Shown: positions 1-7,049, numbered from the stretch's first letter. The stretch is 7,521 nucleotides of DNA from Gammaproteobacteria bacterium (GCA_029880105.1 JAOUPA010000094.1:1-7521), one strand, 5' to 3'. Notes: a model not told the origin generated them from the sequence alone. Made by a program: numbers and translations.

Positions 1-1788
1 TCTGTCAGCAATCCAATACCCGGCGCAATAAAAAGTGGGACAGTCACACATGTCTGTGTATTTTGTCACACCCCACATGCTGCTATGCCGGATGCCCCAC
101 TCTGGAATCACGATCTGTCAACGGCAACTTATACTGTATATGGCTCTGATGGCAGTTCAACGTTGGATGCCAGTATTGTTCCACCCACTGGCAAATCAAA
201 ACTCTGCCTGGCCTGTCATGATGGCACGGTGGCACTCGGCGCACTGGCTAACCCGCCTACTGGCGAAACACTTGACGCAATCCTAACCAGCCCAATGGGC
301 GCTGCTGAACGCGGTAACCTGGGCACCGACTTAAGAGATGACCACCCGATTTCATTTATCTACGATGCAACACTGCAAATCAATGATGGAGAGTTGCACG
401 ATCCTGCAGGAATAGGTCTACCGCTTGATGGCGCTAGTTCAAACCGACTTGAATGCACGACCTGCCATGACCCGCACGAAGCCACTACCCAACCCTTTCT
501 TCGTGTGACTTCTTTGAATGGCGACATCTGCACCACCTGCCACAACAAAACGGGCTGGGTGGGCTCCAGTCACGAGAAATCGACTAAAACCTGGAACGGT
601 ACCGGCACCAACCCGTGGGCAGATCGCCGGGCAGAATGGCGTGGCACCACCGTAGCAGAAAATGCCTGCTTCAACTGCCACACACCACACAGTGCGGCAG
701 ATACCGCAAGACTGCCGAAATACCTGGAAGAGAACACCTGTTTTGCCTGTCACAATGGCAATACGGCCTCTACCAATATTCAGGCAGAATTTGCAAAAAC
801 TGATAGCCATCCAGTCACTACAACACCAAATGCAGATCATGATTTTGCAGGAACAGAAAATCCTGATACGATGAATATCCATGCCGAGTGTCCCGACTGC
901 CATAACCCGCACAAAGTTAATGACACCGCCGCACTGCCGATGGTGTCATTCAATCCCAGTGATCCATTGAATGCAGCCATACACAGCACACCACCACTTG
1001 CGAACACACTGATTCAGGATGTTTCTGGTATTGATATCAATGGTGGCGTAGTTAGTACTGTTACCAACCAGTATGAACTCTGCTTCAAGTGCCACGGTTT
1101 AGACTTAAAAGGCCCTTGTGGTAGCGCAGTGACCACTGACCGCTGCTCAACGGCCACCGGCTGGAGCATGACCCGAGCTGACGGTATTTATAATATTCGC
1201 GATAAGGTTAATGAAAACAATGCTGGACTGGTTTCCTGGCACCCAATTGTCACCAACAATCCTCTCAATGACAGCGAAGTGCCTAGCCTGCGTACTGATA
1301 TCCCACTCGATAAAGTAAGCACTAACCCAAACAACCTGATTTACTGCACCGACTGTCATAATGGTGACACATCTGCCGCAGCAGGACTCACCGGCCCTAA
1401 TGGCCCACACGGTTCGAATAACGAAGGACTCCTGGCACTGCCTTATGCCCTCGACCCCATAGTACCCACCAGCGGCAGTACTGATTTTGCCCTGTGTTTT
1501 AAATGCCACTCTGAAGCAGCCTTACTGGTATCACCGCTGAGTGGTTATTCACACGACCGGCATATCAACACTCGTACAAAATCCTGCGTCAATTGTCACG
1601 ACCCCCATGGCTCACATAGATATAATCACCTGATTAATTTCCTGACTAATTCTAATTACACTGGTGGCCCTTATGCCATCGATCCAGCTGGTGCTAACCC
1701 AGAGCCTATTTTTCAGGACAATGGTATTTACACAGGTGCATGCTGGTTGAACTGTCATGGCAATGCACATAACGGCAGGAGCTACTAA
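1..1788 (+). CDS. Multihaem c-type cytochrome with doubled-CXXCH modules (5' end missing)
   Basis: The frame is open from the first base of the window, so the gene starts further left; the ATG at 85 is internal, because a haem site (CVFCH, 55-69) precedes it in frame. The visible 595 residues contain eleven CXXCH motifs, starting at bases 55, 205, 454, 529, 667, 739, 889, 1081, 1345, 1495 and 1585, and one CX3CH (CWLNCH) at 1741. Several sites continue as CHDPH, CHNPH or CHTPH, as in the doubled-CXXCH / cytochrome c3-like families, and extra HP histidines between sites could be distal haem ligands. Such proteins are exported, receive haem in the periplasm and carry electrons in the periplasm, at the outer membrane or outside the cell. 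The signal peptide must lie upstream and is not visible. The gene ends two bases before the propeller gene. Redox partner and substrate cannot be read from the sequence. The family is certain; the exact role is unknown. Confidence 0.93.
   Translation, partial: SVSNPIPGAIKSGTVTHVCVFCHTPHAAMPDAPLWNHDLSTATYTVYGSDGSSTLDASIVPPTGKSKLCLACHDGTVALGALANPPTGETLDAILTSPMGAAERGNLGTDLRDDHPISFIYDATLQINDGELHDPAGIGLPLDGASSNRLECTTCHDPHEATTQPFLRVTSLNGDICTTCHNKTGWVGSSHEKSTKTWNGTGTNPWADRRAEWRGTTVAENACFNCHTPHSAADTARLPKYLEENTCFACHNGNTASTNIQAEFAKTDSHPVTTTPNADHDFAGTENPDTMNIHAECPDCHNPHKVNDTAALPMVSFNPSDPLNAAIHSTPPLANTLIQDVSGIDINGGVVSTVTNQYELCFKCHGLDLKGPCGSAVTTDRCSTATGWSMTRADGIYNIRDKVNENNAGLVSWHPIVTNNPLNDSEVPSLRTDIPLDKVSTNPNNLIYCTDCHNGDTSAAAGLTGPNGPHGSNNEGLLALPYALDPIVPTSGSTDFALCFKCHSEAALLVSPLSGYSHDRHINTRTKSCVNCHDPHGSHRYNHLINFLTNSNYTGGPYAIDPAGANPEPIFQDNGIYTGACWLNCHGNAHNGRSY
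205..1611 (+). repeat. Degenerate repeated haem-pair module in the cytochrome
   Basis: A unit of the form C-[FL]-x-CH, a spacer with an HP or SH histidine, then CxxCH followed by a PH pair recurs four times. The units are CLACH-DHPIS-CTTCHDPH (from 205), CFACH-SHPVT-CPDCHNPH (from 739), CFKCH-WHPIV-CTDCHNG with a later GPHG (from 1081), and CFKCH-YSHDRH-CVNCHDPHG (from 1495). The sites at 529 and 667 form a looser pair. The periodicity is visible in protein only; DNA identity between units is low, so the duplications are old. Confidence 0.7.
1741..1758 (+). other. C-terminal CX3CH putative haem-binding motif
   Basis: The codons read CWLNCH, one residue longer between the cysteines than the canonical CXXCH found at the other eleven sites. 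A further histidine (GNAH) follows and could be a ligand. CX3CH and CX4CH sites that do bind haem are known in some multihaem cytochromes, so this is probably a real twelfth haem, but it could also be a haem-free disulfide pair. Confidence 0.6.
1777..1781 (+). promoter_or_regulatory. Ribosome binding site of the propeller gene
   Basis: AGGAG lies in the last codons of the cytochrome gene, nine bases before the ATG at 1791. It sets that ATG as the start and implies coupled translation of the two genes, whose stop and start are two bases apart. Confidence 0.75.
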
Positions 1789-1790
1789 GC

Positions 1791-3068
1791 ATGAACATAA
1801 AACGCACCCTGTTTATCCTATGCACTGCTGGCACACTGAGCCTGGCCTCAACCACTACCCACGGTAATGACTTCCCGGTATCTGCACGTGACTCATTGCA
1901 GAGCAAGCCTACGGTGGCGTATAACTCAATTGATGACCAGTTTATGATTACCTGGTCCGATGTACGCTACCAATCAAAAACTGATGTTGATGTCTACGGC
2001 CGCATACTGGACGCACAGGGTGAACCTGTCTCAGATGATATCGTCATATCTAATCATAAAGGTGGTCAGGGTGAGTCTTCTGTCGCCTTTGACCCTGTCA
2101 ATAAACAATACCTGGTGGTCTGGTCTGACTGGCGCAATGCGGACAGTATTGACTCTGATATTTATGCGCAGTTATTAACAACCGATGGTAACCCAATCGG
2201 TACAAACTTTGCCATTACAGACCGTAGAACAGCGCAAAAAATGCCAGCAGTAGCTTTTGACCCAGACAAGCAACGTTTCCTGGTTGCATGGAAAAATGAC
2301 ACACTTACGTCTCCACAAGAAAAACTTTTCGCACGTTTTATCAGCAGCAAGGGTGAGCTATTAGACAAAGAATTTCTAATCGCAAAAGGCGAAGGCAAGC
2401 AGGACAAGCCTTCCCTGGTTTACGACCCAAAAAGAAAACGCTTCCTGGTTGTCTGGCGTGACATAGTTGATGAGCAACAGTATTTATCCACGACATTGGA
2501 AGGCAAAGGAATATTTGCTGCCTTTGTCCAGAATTCTGATGATGAAGCGAAACCCGGTATCCTGATCGATACCGAAGAGGATGCCTGCCTACCCCCTTCT
2601 TTATATGCCGCCAGTTATTCACCAGAAGATGACCTGTTCCTGGTTGTCTGGACAACGGCCCGTGATTACCAGAAAATGGGGCTCGACGTATTTGGTGCAC
2701 TGGTCAGGGCCAGCGATGGCAAGCATATTGGTAAGGCATTTCCTATTGCGGTAGAAAATGATTACCAGGAATTCCCCTCGGTCATATTCGACACGGAACA
2801 ACAACGATTCCTCGTTGTCTGGTATGATCTACGCCGCGACCAGACAGCTATGAATATGGATGTCTATGGACGCTATATTTCACCACAGGGTGAAATGTCC
2901 GAAGAATTTGTCTTGACCGACCCCGGTGCGCCCGGCATTCGACGCTACCCAGCACTTGTCTACAGCTCAAAAAGCTCAACGGCACTACTTTTATGGGAAG
3001 ACTCAAGAAAGAAAACCCCCAGCAAAAACCATCAACGTATCTATGCCAGAGTCATTCATAATCAGTAA
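1791..3068 (+). CDS. Exported seven-repeat protein, probable beta-propeller
   Basis: I do not recognise a named family. The N-terminus (MNIKRTLF, then a hydrophobic stretch to about residue 20) is a Sec signal peptide, with likely cleavage near THG-ND at residues 25-26, so the mature protein is periplasmic, surface or extracellular. The rest is built of seven repeats with the pattern P-x-[VL]-x-[FY]-DPxxxRFLVVWxD followed by DVYGR-like and GxxxxxxF elements. The central tryptophans are W55, W111, W167, W222, W287, W344 and W402, spaced 55-58 residues apart except 65 between the fourth and fifth, where there is an insertion. Seven units of this length fit a seven-bladed beta-propeller. There is no haem motif and the only mature cysteine is C266. 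Its position directly behind the cytochrome suggests a joint role, perhaps docking, assembly or substrate binding; this is inference. Codon use resembles its neighbours. Confidence 0.88.
   Translation: MNIKRTLFILCTAGTLSLASTTTHGNDFPVSARDSLQSKPTVAYNSIDDQFMITWSDVRYQSKTDVDVYGRILDAQGEPVSDDIVISNHKGGQGESSVAFDPVNKQYLVVWSDWRNADSIDSDIYAQLLTTDGNPIGTNFAITDRRTAQKMPAVAFDPDKQRFLVAWKNDTLTSPQEKLFARFISSKGELLDKEFLIAKGEGKQDKPSLVYDPKRKRFLVVWRDIVDEQQYLSTTLEGKGIFAAFVQNSDDEAKPGILIDTEEDACLPPSLYAASYSPEDDLFLVVWTTARDYQKMGLDVFGALVRASDGKHIGKAFPIAVENDYQEFPSVIFDTEQQRFLVVWYDLRRDQTAMNMDVYGRYISPQGEMSEEFVLTDPGAPGIRRYPALVYSSKSSTALLLWEDSRKKTPSKNHQRIYARVIHNQ
1908..3065 (+). repeat. Seven tandem protein repeats of about 56 residues
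   Basis: Units span approximately residues 40-96, 97-151, 152-206, 207-267, 268-328, 329-386 and 387-425. The best-kept core is FDPxxxRFLVVWxD. Units 2, 3 and 6 are the cleanest, unit 4 is expanded, and unit 7 is shortened at the C-terminus, which would fit blade closure by an N-terminal strand (residues about 28-40). Confidence 0.8.
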
Positions 3069-3241
3069 CAGGCTTCAATCTCAACAGCAATATCTAAACA
3101 CTGACAACAAGTATTACTAAACTATATATTTTCTCACCTAACAGTAGCCATCTGAATAAAAACCCACACAACCACTCGCCTTTGTAACTCAGCAAAACAG
3201 GCTATAATCCTCACTGTAACGTGCTGCTATAGGATAGTGTT
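3069..3241 (+). other. Intergenic region between propeller gene and mltF
   Basis: This is AT-rich. I see no convincing hairpin-plus-T-run terminator after the propeller gene and no small gene. The right end carries the mltF promoter and ribosome binding site listed separately. Confidence 0.6.
3182..3208 (+). promoter_or_regulatory. Probable sigma70-type promoter for mltF
   Basis: TATAAT at 3203-3208 is a perfect -10 box. Upstream, TTGTAA at 3182-3187 is a 4/6 match to the -35 consensus with a short 15-base spacer. A start near 3215 would give a leader of about 27 bases to the ATT at 3242. The -10 is strong; the -35 is weak. Confidence 0.6.
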
Positions 3242-3244
3242 ATT
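3231..3244 (+). promoter_or_regulatory. Shine-Dalgarno and ATT start codon proposed for mltF
   Basis: AGGA at 3231-3234 is seven bases before ATT at 3242-3244. The frame is closed by TAG at 3230-3232, and no ATG, GTG or TTG occurs in frame between there and the GTG at 3308. Starting at ATT yields SSRKSQFR followed by a hydrophobic segment, exactly what a transglycosylase of this type needs at its N-terminus. ATT starts are established for infC and pcnB in E. coli. Confidence 0.6.
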
Positions 3245-4672
3245 TCCAGTAGAAAATCTCAATTTCGCCTGATTTCCGTAATACTGGCTATAACTGTCGG
3301 CATTATTGTGTTTCTTTTCAATAGCTTACCAAAGATTCTGAGTGATTCTATTCTGGAGCAGGTCCTCGAAAGTGGTGAACTGAAAGTCCTGACTCGTAAC
3401 AGCCCTACCACCTATTATGAAAGTGCTGATGGCCCTGCAGGGCTTGAATATGACCTGGCAAAAATGTTTGCCGACCAGCTTGGCGTCAAACTCACCCTGG
3501 TTGTACCCAATTCTTTCACTAATTTACTCGAAGACATTAAAAGTGGTCGTGCACATATAGCAGCAGCCGGGTTATCGATTACCGAACCCCGAAAAGAAAT
3601 TCTAAAATTCGGCCCCAGCTATCAGGAGGTAACAGAGCAGCTAATTTATAACGTCAACAAAACTCGACCAAAATCGCTCGATGATATAAAGGATAAGCGA
3701 CTCGAAATCGTTGCCGAATCCAGCCACGAAAGTACCCTGATTACCGAACGAGCCAACCATCCCGATCTCATCTGGACCAGCAACACCAAACTTGAAAGCG
3801 AAGAATTAATACAGATGGTGGCAGACGAAGAAATTGACTACACCATTGCAGATTCTAACGAGGTCACCCTGAACCAGCGTTTTATGTTAAATATACGCAC
3901 GGCCTTTGATATCGGCGATCCTAAACAGATCGCATGGGCATTTCCAAAAAACGAAGATAATAGCTTATATGCTGCTGCAGTTAAGTTTTTTGAGCGGATA
4001 AAGAATAATGGTGAACTCACCCGACTGATTGAACGCACCTATGGCCATGCTGAAAATTTTGATTATGTTGGCACCCTGTATTTTCAGAAACACATTGAAA
4101 CACGTCTACCAAAATACCAGGCCATGTTTGAAAAGGCTGCTGCTGAACATGGGCTCGACTGGAAGCTGCTGGCAGCAATTGGCTATCAGGAATCTCACTG
4201 GAATCCCAAGGCAACCTCGCCCACTGGCGTACGCGGCATTATGATGCTGACACAGGCGACAGCCGCACAACTGGATATAAAAAACAGGCTCAAACCACAA
4301 AGCAGCATTCGTGGTGGCGCAGAATATTTTGCTTCTCGACTAAAGAAAATTGATAAAGAAATTGAAGAACCCGATAAAACATGGATGGCACTAGCCGCTT
4401 ATAATGTCGGCTATGGCCATCTGGAAGACGCCCGCATTATTACCGAACAAATGGGTAATGACCCTAACAAATGGATTGATGTAAAACAGGTGTTGCCCTT
4501 GTTAGCAAAGCGCAAATGGTACAAAAAAACCAAACATGGTTATGCTCGCGGCTGGGAGCCAGTACGCTACGTAGAGAACATCAGAAGCTACTATGACATT
4601 TTGCGATGGATGAACGGAAAAAACGGCACGCCAGAACATGAGGCACTTTCTATCCTGCCAAAAGTCCCCTAG
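3242..4672 (+). CDS. mltF: Membrane-bound lytic murein transglycosylase F
   Basis: This enzyme cleaves the MurNAc-GlcNAc bond of peptidoglycan with formation of 1,6-anhydro-MurNAc, acting in the periplasm at a membrane. Counted from the ATT start (476 residues), residues 4-9 are basic and 10-26 hydrophobic (export signal or anchor). Residues about 46-270 form a solute-binding-protein family 3 domain (ELKVLTRNSPTTYY at its start), known in MltF as a regulatory module. Residues about 290-435 form the SLT catalytic domain, with the catalytic glutamate E317 in ESHWNP, then GVRGIMMLT, RGGAEYF and AYNVGYGHL. E317 is close to the position I recall for E. coli MltF (E314), which supports the upstream start. 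The GTG at 3308 would give 454 residues without an export signal and has no clear Shine-Dalgarno. The gene has its own promoter and converges on recO. Confidence 0.92.
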   Translation: MSSRKSQFRLISVILAITVGIIVFLFNSLPKILSDSILEQVLESGELKVLTRNSPTTYYESADGPAGLEYDLAKMFADQLGVKLTLVVPNSFTNLLEDIKSGRAHIAAAGLSITEPRKEILKFGPSYQEVTEQLIYNVNKTRPKSLDDIKDKRLEIVAESSHESTLITERANHPDLIWTSNTKLESEELIQMVADEEIDYTIADSNEVTLNQRFMLNIRTAFDIGDPKQIAWAFPKNEDNSLYAAAVKFFERIKNNGELTRLIERTYGHAENFDYVGTLYFQKHIETRLPKYQAMFEKAAAEHGLDWKLLAAIGYQESHWNPKATSPTGVRGIMMLTQATAAQLDIKNRLKPQSSIRGGAEYFASRLKKIDKEIEEPDKTWMALAAYNVGYGHLEDARIITEQMGNDPNKWIDVKQVLPLLAKRKWYKKTKHGYARGWEPVRYVENIRSYYDILRWMNGKNGTPEHEALSILPKVP

Positions 4673-4691
4673 TTATCAGGACCAGTTAAAT
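4673..4691. other. Short convergent gap between mltF and recO
   Basis: Only 19 bases separate the two stop codons. No stable hairpin is apparent; CTAG occurs on both sides (4669-4672 and 4692-4695) but would form only a four-pair stem. A T-run follows on the plus strand at 4700-4710, inside recO. Transcripts from the two sides probably overlap. Confidence 0.5.
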
Positions 4692-5414
4692 CTAGTTCGT
4701 TTTTATTTTTGGTTGACGAAACAGCTCTCTGCTCCTGAGTTTCTTATTACCAAGATGCCCCGCCAGAACATAACGCATCAATTGTTTTATCTCACTACGC
4801 TGTTGATCCGTACCAATTTTATTTCTCTCAAAAGCCAGCAGGCTCTCACCCGACAAAACTGGGTTTTTTAACTGCCGACTTTTCTCACATCTGACTGGTC
4901 CATGTTCAAGGTGGTATGCATAATGAGCATCCTCTTGCACCGGCTCACCACTATCAGCATCGACTACAAGATTTAGACCAAAACCCAGTGATTGCAGCAG
5001 CTCTTTCTCAAAAAGGCGCAAGACAAGCTCTATATCACTATTCTCTTTCAGGTCATACAGGCATGCATGATATTGATCAAAGATATCCGCATGGATATCA
5101 TTTTTGTGAAGTAAATAAACTAGCAACTCATTAACGTAGATCGCCGATATCTGCGATTTGCCAGTTAAGGCTGGCGCCTTAATCTCAGCCATCTCGATCG
5201 CATTTAAAAAAGGCATTTCACCTCTGCCATGCCAGCCTATTAATAGAGGTCTGAATAGTTGAAGCAAACCACTACTACGAGACTTTACACCGCGACTACC
5301 ACGTGACATCAATGTGATACGGCCATAATCACGTGTAAATACCTCGACTATTTGACTACTGTCGCGATAAGGACGTTTGTGCAGGATATACGCGATTTGA
5401 GTTTCAACGCGCAC
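4692..5414 (-). CDS. recO: DNA repair protein RecO
   Basis: RecO, with RecR, helps load RecA on SSB-coated single-stranded DNA in RecFOR gap repair and anneals complementary strands. At 240 residues it has the usual length. Residues 1-80 form the N-terminal OB-fold (MRVETQIAYILHKRPYRDSS, GRITLMSRGSRG), followed by the helical domain with the family-typical LRLFEKELLQSLGFGLNL near 132-149 and the C-terminal SRELFRQ. There is no four-cysteine zinc site, as in E. coli-type RecO. The start is GTG, chosen because MRVE-type N-termini are typical and an AGGT sits eight bases upstream. It is the last gene of the operon, 15 bases after era; the pdxJ often found downstream is absent. Confidence 0.94.
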   Translation of the reverse strand: MRVETQIAYILHKRPYRDSSQIVEVFTRDYGRITLMSRGSRGVKSRSSGLLQLFRPLLIGWHGRGEMPFLNAIEMAEIKAPALTGKSQISAIYVNELLVYLLHKNDIHADIFDQYHACLYDLKENSDIELVLRLFEKELLQSLGFGLNLVVDADSGEPVQEDAHYAYHLEHGPVRCEKSRQLKNPVLSGESLLAFERNKIGTDQQRSEIKQLMRYVLAGHLGNKKLRSRELFRQPKIKTN

Positions 5415-5422
5415 GATATTTA

Positions 5423-5426
5423 ACCT
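5423..5426 (-). promoter_or_regulatory. Ribosome binding site of recO
   Basis: On the minus strand AGGT lies eight bases before the GTG start, in the era-recO gap. It supports the GTG at 5412-5414 rather than an internal start. Confidence 0.5.
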
Positions 5427-5429
5427 GAT

Positions 5430-6338
5430 TTATTCTTCGCCATAACCCAGGCCACGTAGCGCCTGTTCATCATTCGACCAGCCCTCCCTGACTTTTACCC
5501 AGAGATTCAGGTACACCTTCACTTCAGACAAAGTCTCAATGTCTTTTCTAGCTTTACTGCCAATTGATTTCATACGTTCGCCTTTGCGCCCAATAATAAT
5601 CGCCTTCTGCCCCTTAGTCTCAACGAAAATGGTGGCATGAATTCGAATCAAATCAGCGTCTTCGTCGTATTTATCAATAACGACTGTCGATGTGTATGGC
5701 AATTCCTGACCCAGCTCTCTTACCAGTTTTTCTCTTATAATTTCCGCTGCAAGAAAACGCATACTGCGGTTGGTCAGCTGATCTTCTGGATAAATAGCTT
5801 CACTTTCCGGCAATAGAGAAGCCACACTCTGCTCAACCTGATCAACACTCAGACCTTTAACTGCAGCAGCAGGTATCACCTGATGAAAATTAAATTTCGA
5901 AGAGACTTTACTCAGAAATGGCAATAGCGCTTCCTTATCAGCCACCTGATCGACCTTATTAACAATTAGAATCACCGGGAGCTTTATACTTTCCAGACGC
6001 TGTAGCACGGCCTCATCTTCATCAGTCCACTCCAACGCCTCAACCACAAACAACAGCATATCAACATCGACCATTACAGAAGCAGCTGCCCGATTCATGT
6101 ATTTATTGATGGCTGAACCACGGCGCTGATGGAGTCCCGGCGTATCAACATAAATAGCCTGTAAATGTTCGTCAGTTTTTATACCAAGAATTTGGTGTCG
6201 CGTAGTTTGAGGTTTTCTTGAAGTAATACTGAGCTTAATACCCAGAATGTGATTTAGTAGTGTAGATTTACCGACATTAGGTCGCCCAATAATTGCGACA
6301 TATCCACAACGGTATGCAACCTTATCCAGTTTAGACAT
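5430..6338 (-). CDS. era: GTPase Era
   Basis: Era is an essential GTPase that binds the 3' end of 16S rRNA and assists 30S subunit maturation, linked to the inner membrane. At 302 residues it matches the family. Visible motifs are the P-loop GRPNVGKS (18-25), switch region TTR (45-47), DTPG (65-68), NKVD (127-130), and a C-terminal KH domain with the GxxG loop GRKG (250-253) and the family-typical VYLNLWVKVREGW (275-287). The G5 region reads PAAAVKG (156-162), with alanine where SA is usual. The ATG overlaps the rnc stop by eight bases, indicating translational coupling to RNase III, which processes the same rRNA. Confidence 0.97.
   Translation of the reverse strand: MSKLDKVAYRCGYVAIIGRPNVGKSTLLNHILGIKLSITSRKPQTTRHQILGIKTDEHLQAIYVDTPGLHQRRGSAINKYMNRAAASVMVDVDMLLFVVEALEWTDEDEAVLQRLESIKLPVILIVNKVDQVADKEALLPFLSKVSSKFNFHQVIPAAAVKGLSVDQVEQSVASLLPESEAIYPEDQLTNRSMRFLAAEIIREKLVRELGQELPYTSTVVIDKYDEDADLIRIHATIFVETKGQKAIIIGRKGERMKSIGSKARKDIETLSEVKVYLNLWVKVREGWSNDEQALRGLGYGEE
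6331..6338 (-). other. rnc-era overlap with stop-start coupling
   Basis: ATGTCTAA on the minus strand contains the era start and the rnc stop. No strong Shine-Dalgarno is placed for era (the nearest AGGT is 14 bases upstream), so era probably depends on ribosomes finishing rnc. Confidence 0.8.
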
Positions 6339-7023
6339 TCAGTTTATTTTTAACCTGTTCGTAAGCAGCCTCAGCTGCATGCTGTTCCGCTTTTCTTCGA
6401 CTACCACCTTCTGCCTGTGTGACACAGTCTATTTCCTCAATACTACAACGCACTTTAAAGACCTGTGCATGCGCTTTGCCACTCACACCTACCACTTCAT
6501 AGAAAGGCACTGACAGACGCCGTGATTGCAGCAATTCCTGCAGACGAGTCTTTGGATCTTTCAGGCTATCAAGATCGGGAAGGTTACTGAGCCGGCTTTC
6601 AAACAACCGTAAAATCAAGGCACGACAGGTATCAAAGTCACTATCACAATAAACAGCACCTAGAATACTTTCGACCGTATCAGCAAGAATAGAGGCTCGC
6701 CTGAAGCCACCACTTTTTAACTCGCCGGCACCGAGATTAATACAATCCCCGAGATTCATGTCACGCGCAATCTCTGCCAACGTTTCACCATTAACAAGAC
6801 TCGCCCGTAACCGACTTAAATCACCCTCACGTAAATCAGGTCTCTGTTGAAACAATACATCAGCAATAACAAAATTTAATATGCTATCGCCAAGAAACTC
6901 AAACCGTTCATTATTATTTGAACTAACACTCCTGTGCGTCAGTGCCTCATTAAGCAGCTCAATATTTTCGAACGTATATTCAAGCCTGTTTGCGAGCACT
7001 AACAGATGTTGACTTTGATCCAT
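6331..7023 (-). CDS. rnc: Ribonuclease III
   Basis: This double-strand-specific endoribonuclease cuts the 16S and 23S rRNA precursors and many mRNA hairpins, in the cytoplasm as a dimer. The 230 residues match the bacterial family. The catalytic domain has the signature ERFEFLGDS (39-47, usually ERLEFLGDS), with metal ligands E42 and D46, and D115 and E118 in ADTVESILGA. The double-stranded-RNA-binding domain starts near DPKTRLQELLQ (156-166) and ends with the helix GSRRKAEQHAAEAA (207-220). The ATG follows the DUF4845 gene by 26 AT-rich bases without a good Shine-Dalgarno, so initiation may be weak. E. coli rnc limits itself by cutting its own leader; no comparable long leader hairpin is possible in this short gap. 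Confidence 0.97.
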   Translation of the reverse strand: MDQSQHLLVLANRLEYTFENIELLNEALTHRSVSSNNNERFEFLGDSILNFVIADVLFQQRPDLREGDLSRLRASLVNGETLAEIARDMNLGDCINLGAGELKSGGFRRASILADTVESILGAVYCDSDFDTCRALILRLFESRLSNLPDLDSLKDPKTRLQELLQSRRLSVPFYEVVGVSGKAHAQVFKVRCSIEEIDCVTQAEGGSRRKAEQHAAEAAYEQVKNKLNV

Positions 7024-7049
7024 GAATACTGAAAATTTAAAAAGCCGTT

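Noticed and set aside
35..286. Short plus-strand open frame at the left edge
   Set aside because: It is out of frame with the haem-bearing reading frame that starts at base 1 and covers the same bases.
439..912. Long open frame on the minus strand inside the cytochrome gene (157 codons)
   Set aside because: It is a shadow of the haem-rich coding strand: the product has no recognisable domain, and the plus frame is certain from its twelve cysteine motifs.
1147..1509. Minus-strand open frame of 120 codons inside the cytochrome gene
   Set aside because: Same reason: it lies wholly within a certain gene, has no domain signature and no upstream ribosome binding site that I can see.
2341..2700. 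Minus-strand open frame of 119 codons within the propeller gene
   Set aside because: It overlaps the repeat-coding strand completely; its composition is what a reverse reading of the repeats gives.
4661..4710. Possible terminator between mltF and recO with a T-run at 4700-4710
   Set aside because: The only self-complementary elements are two CTAG boxes forming a four-pair stem, too weak for an intrinsic terminator.
5418..6356. Shared CAGGTTAAA sequence upstream of both the era and recO starts on the minus strand
   Set aside because: Nine bases, AT-rich, at different distances from the two starts; probably chance, with the AGGT serving only recO.
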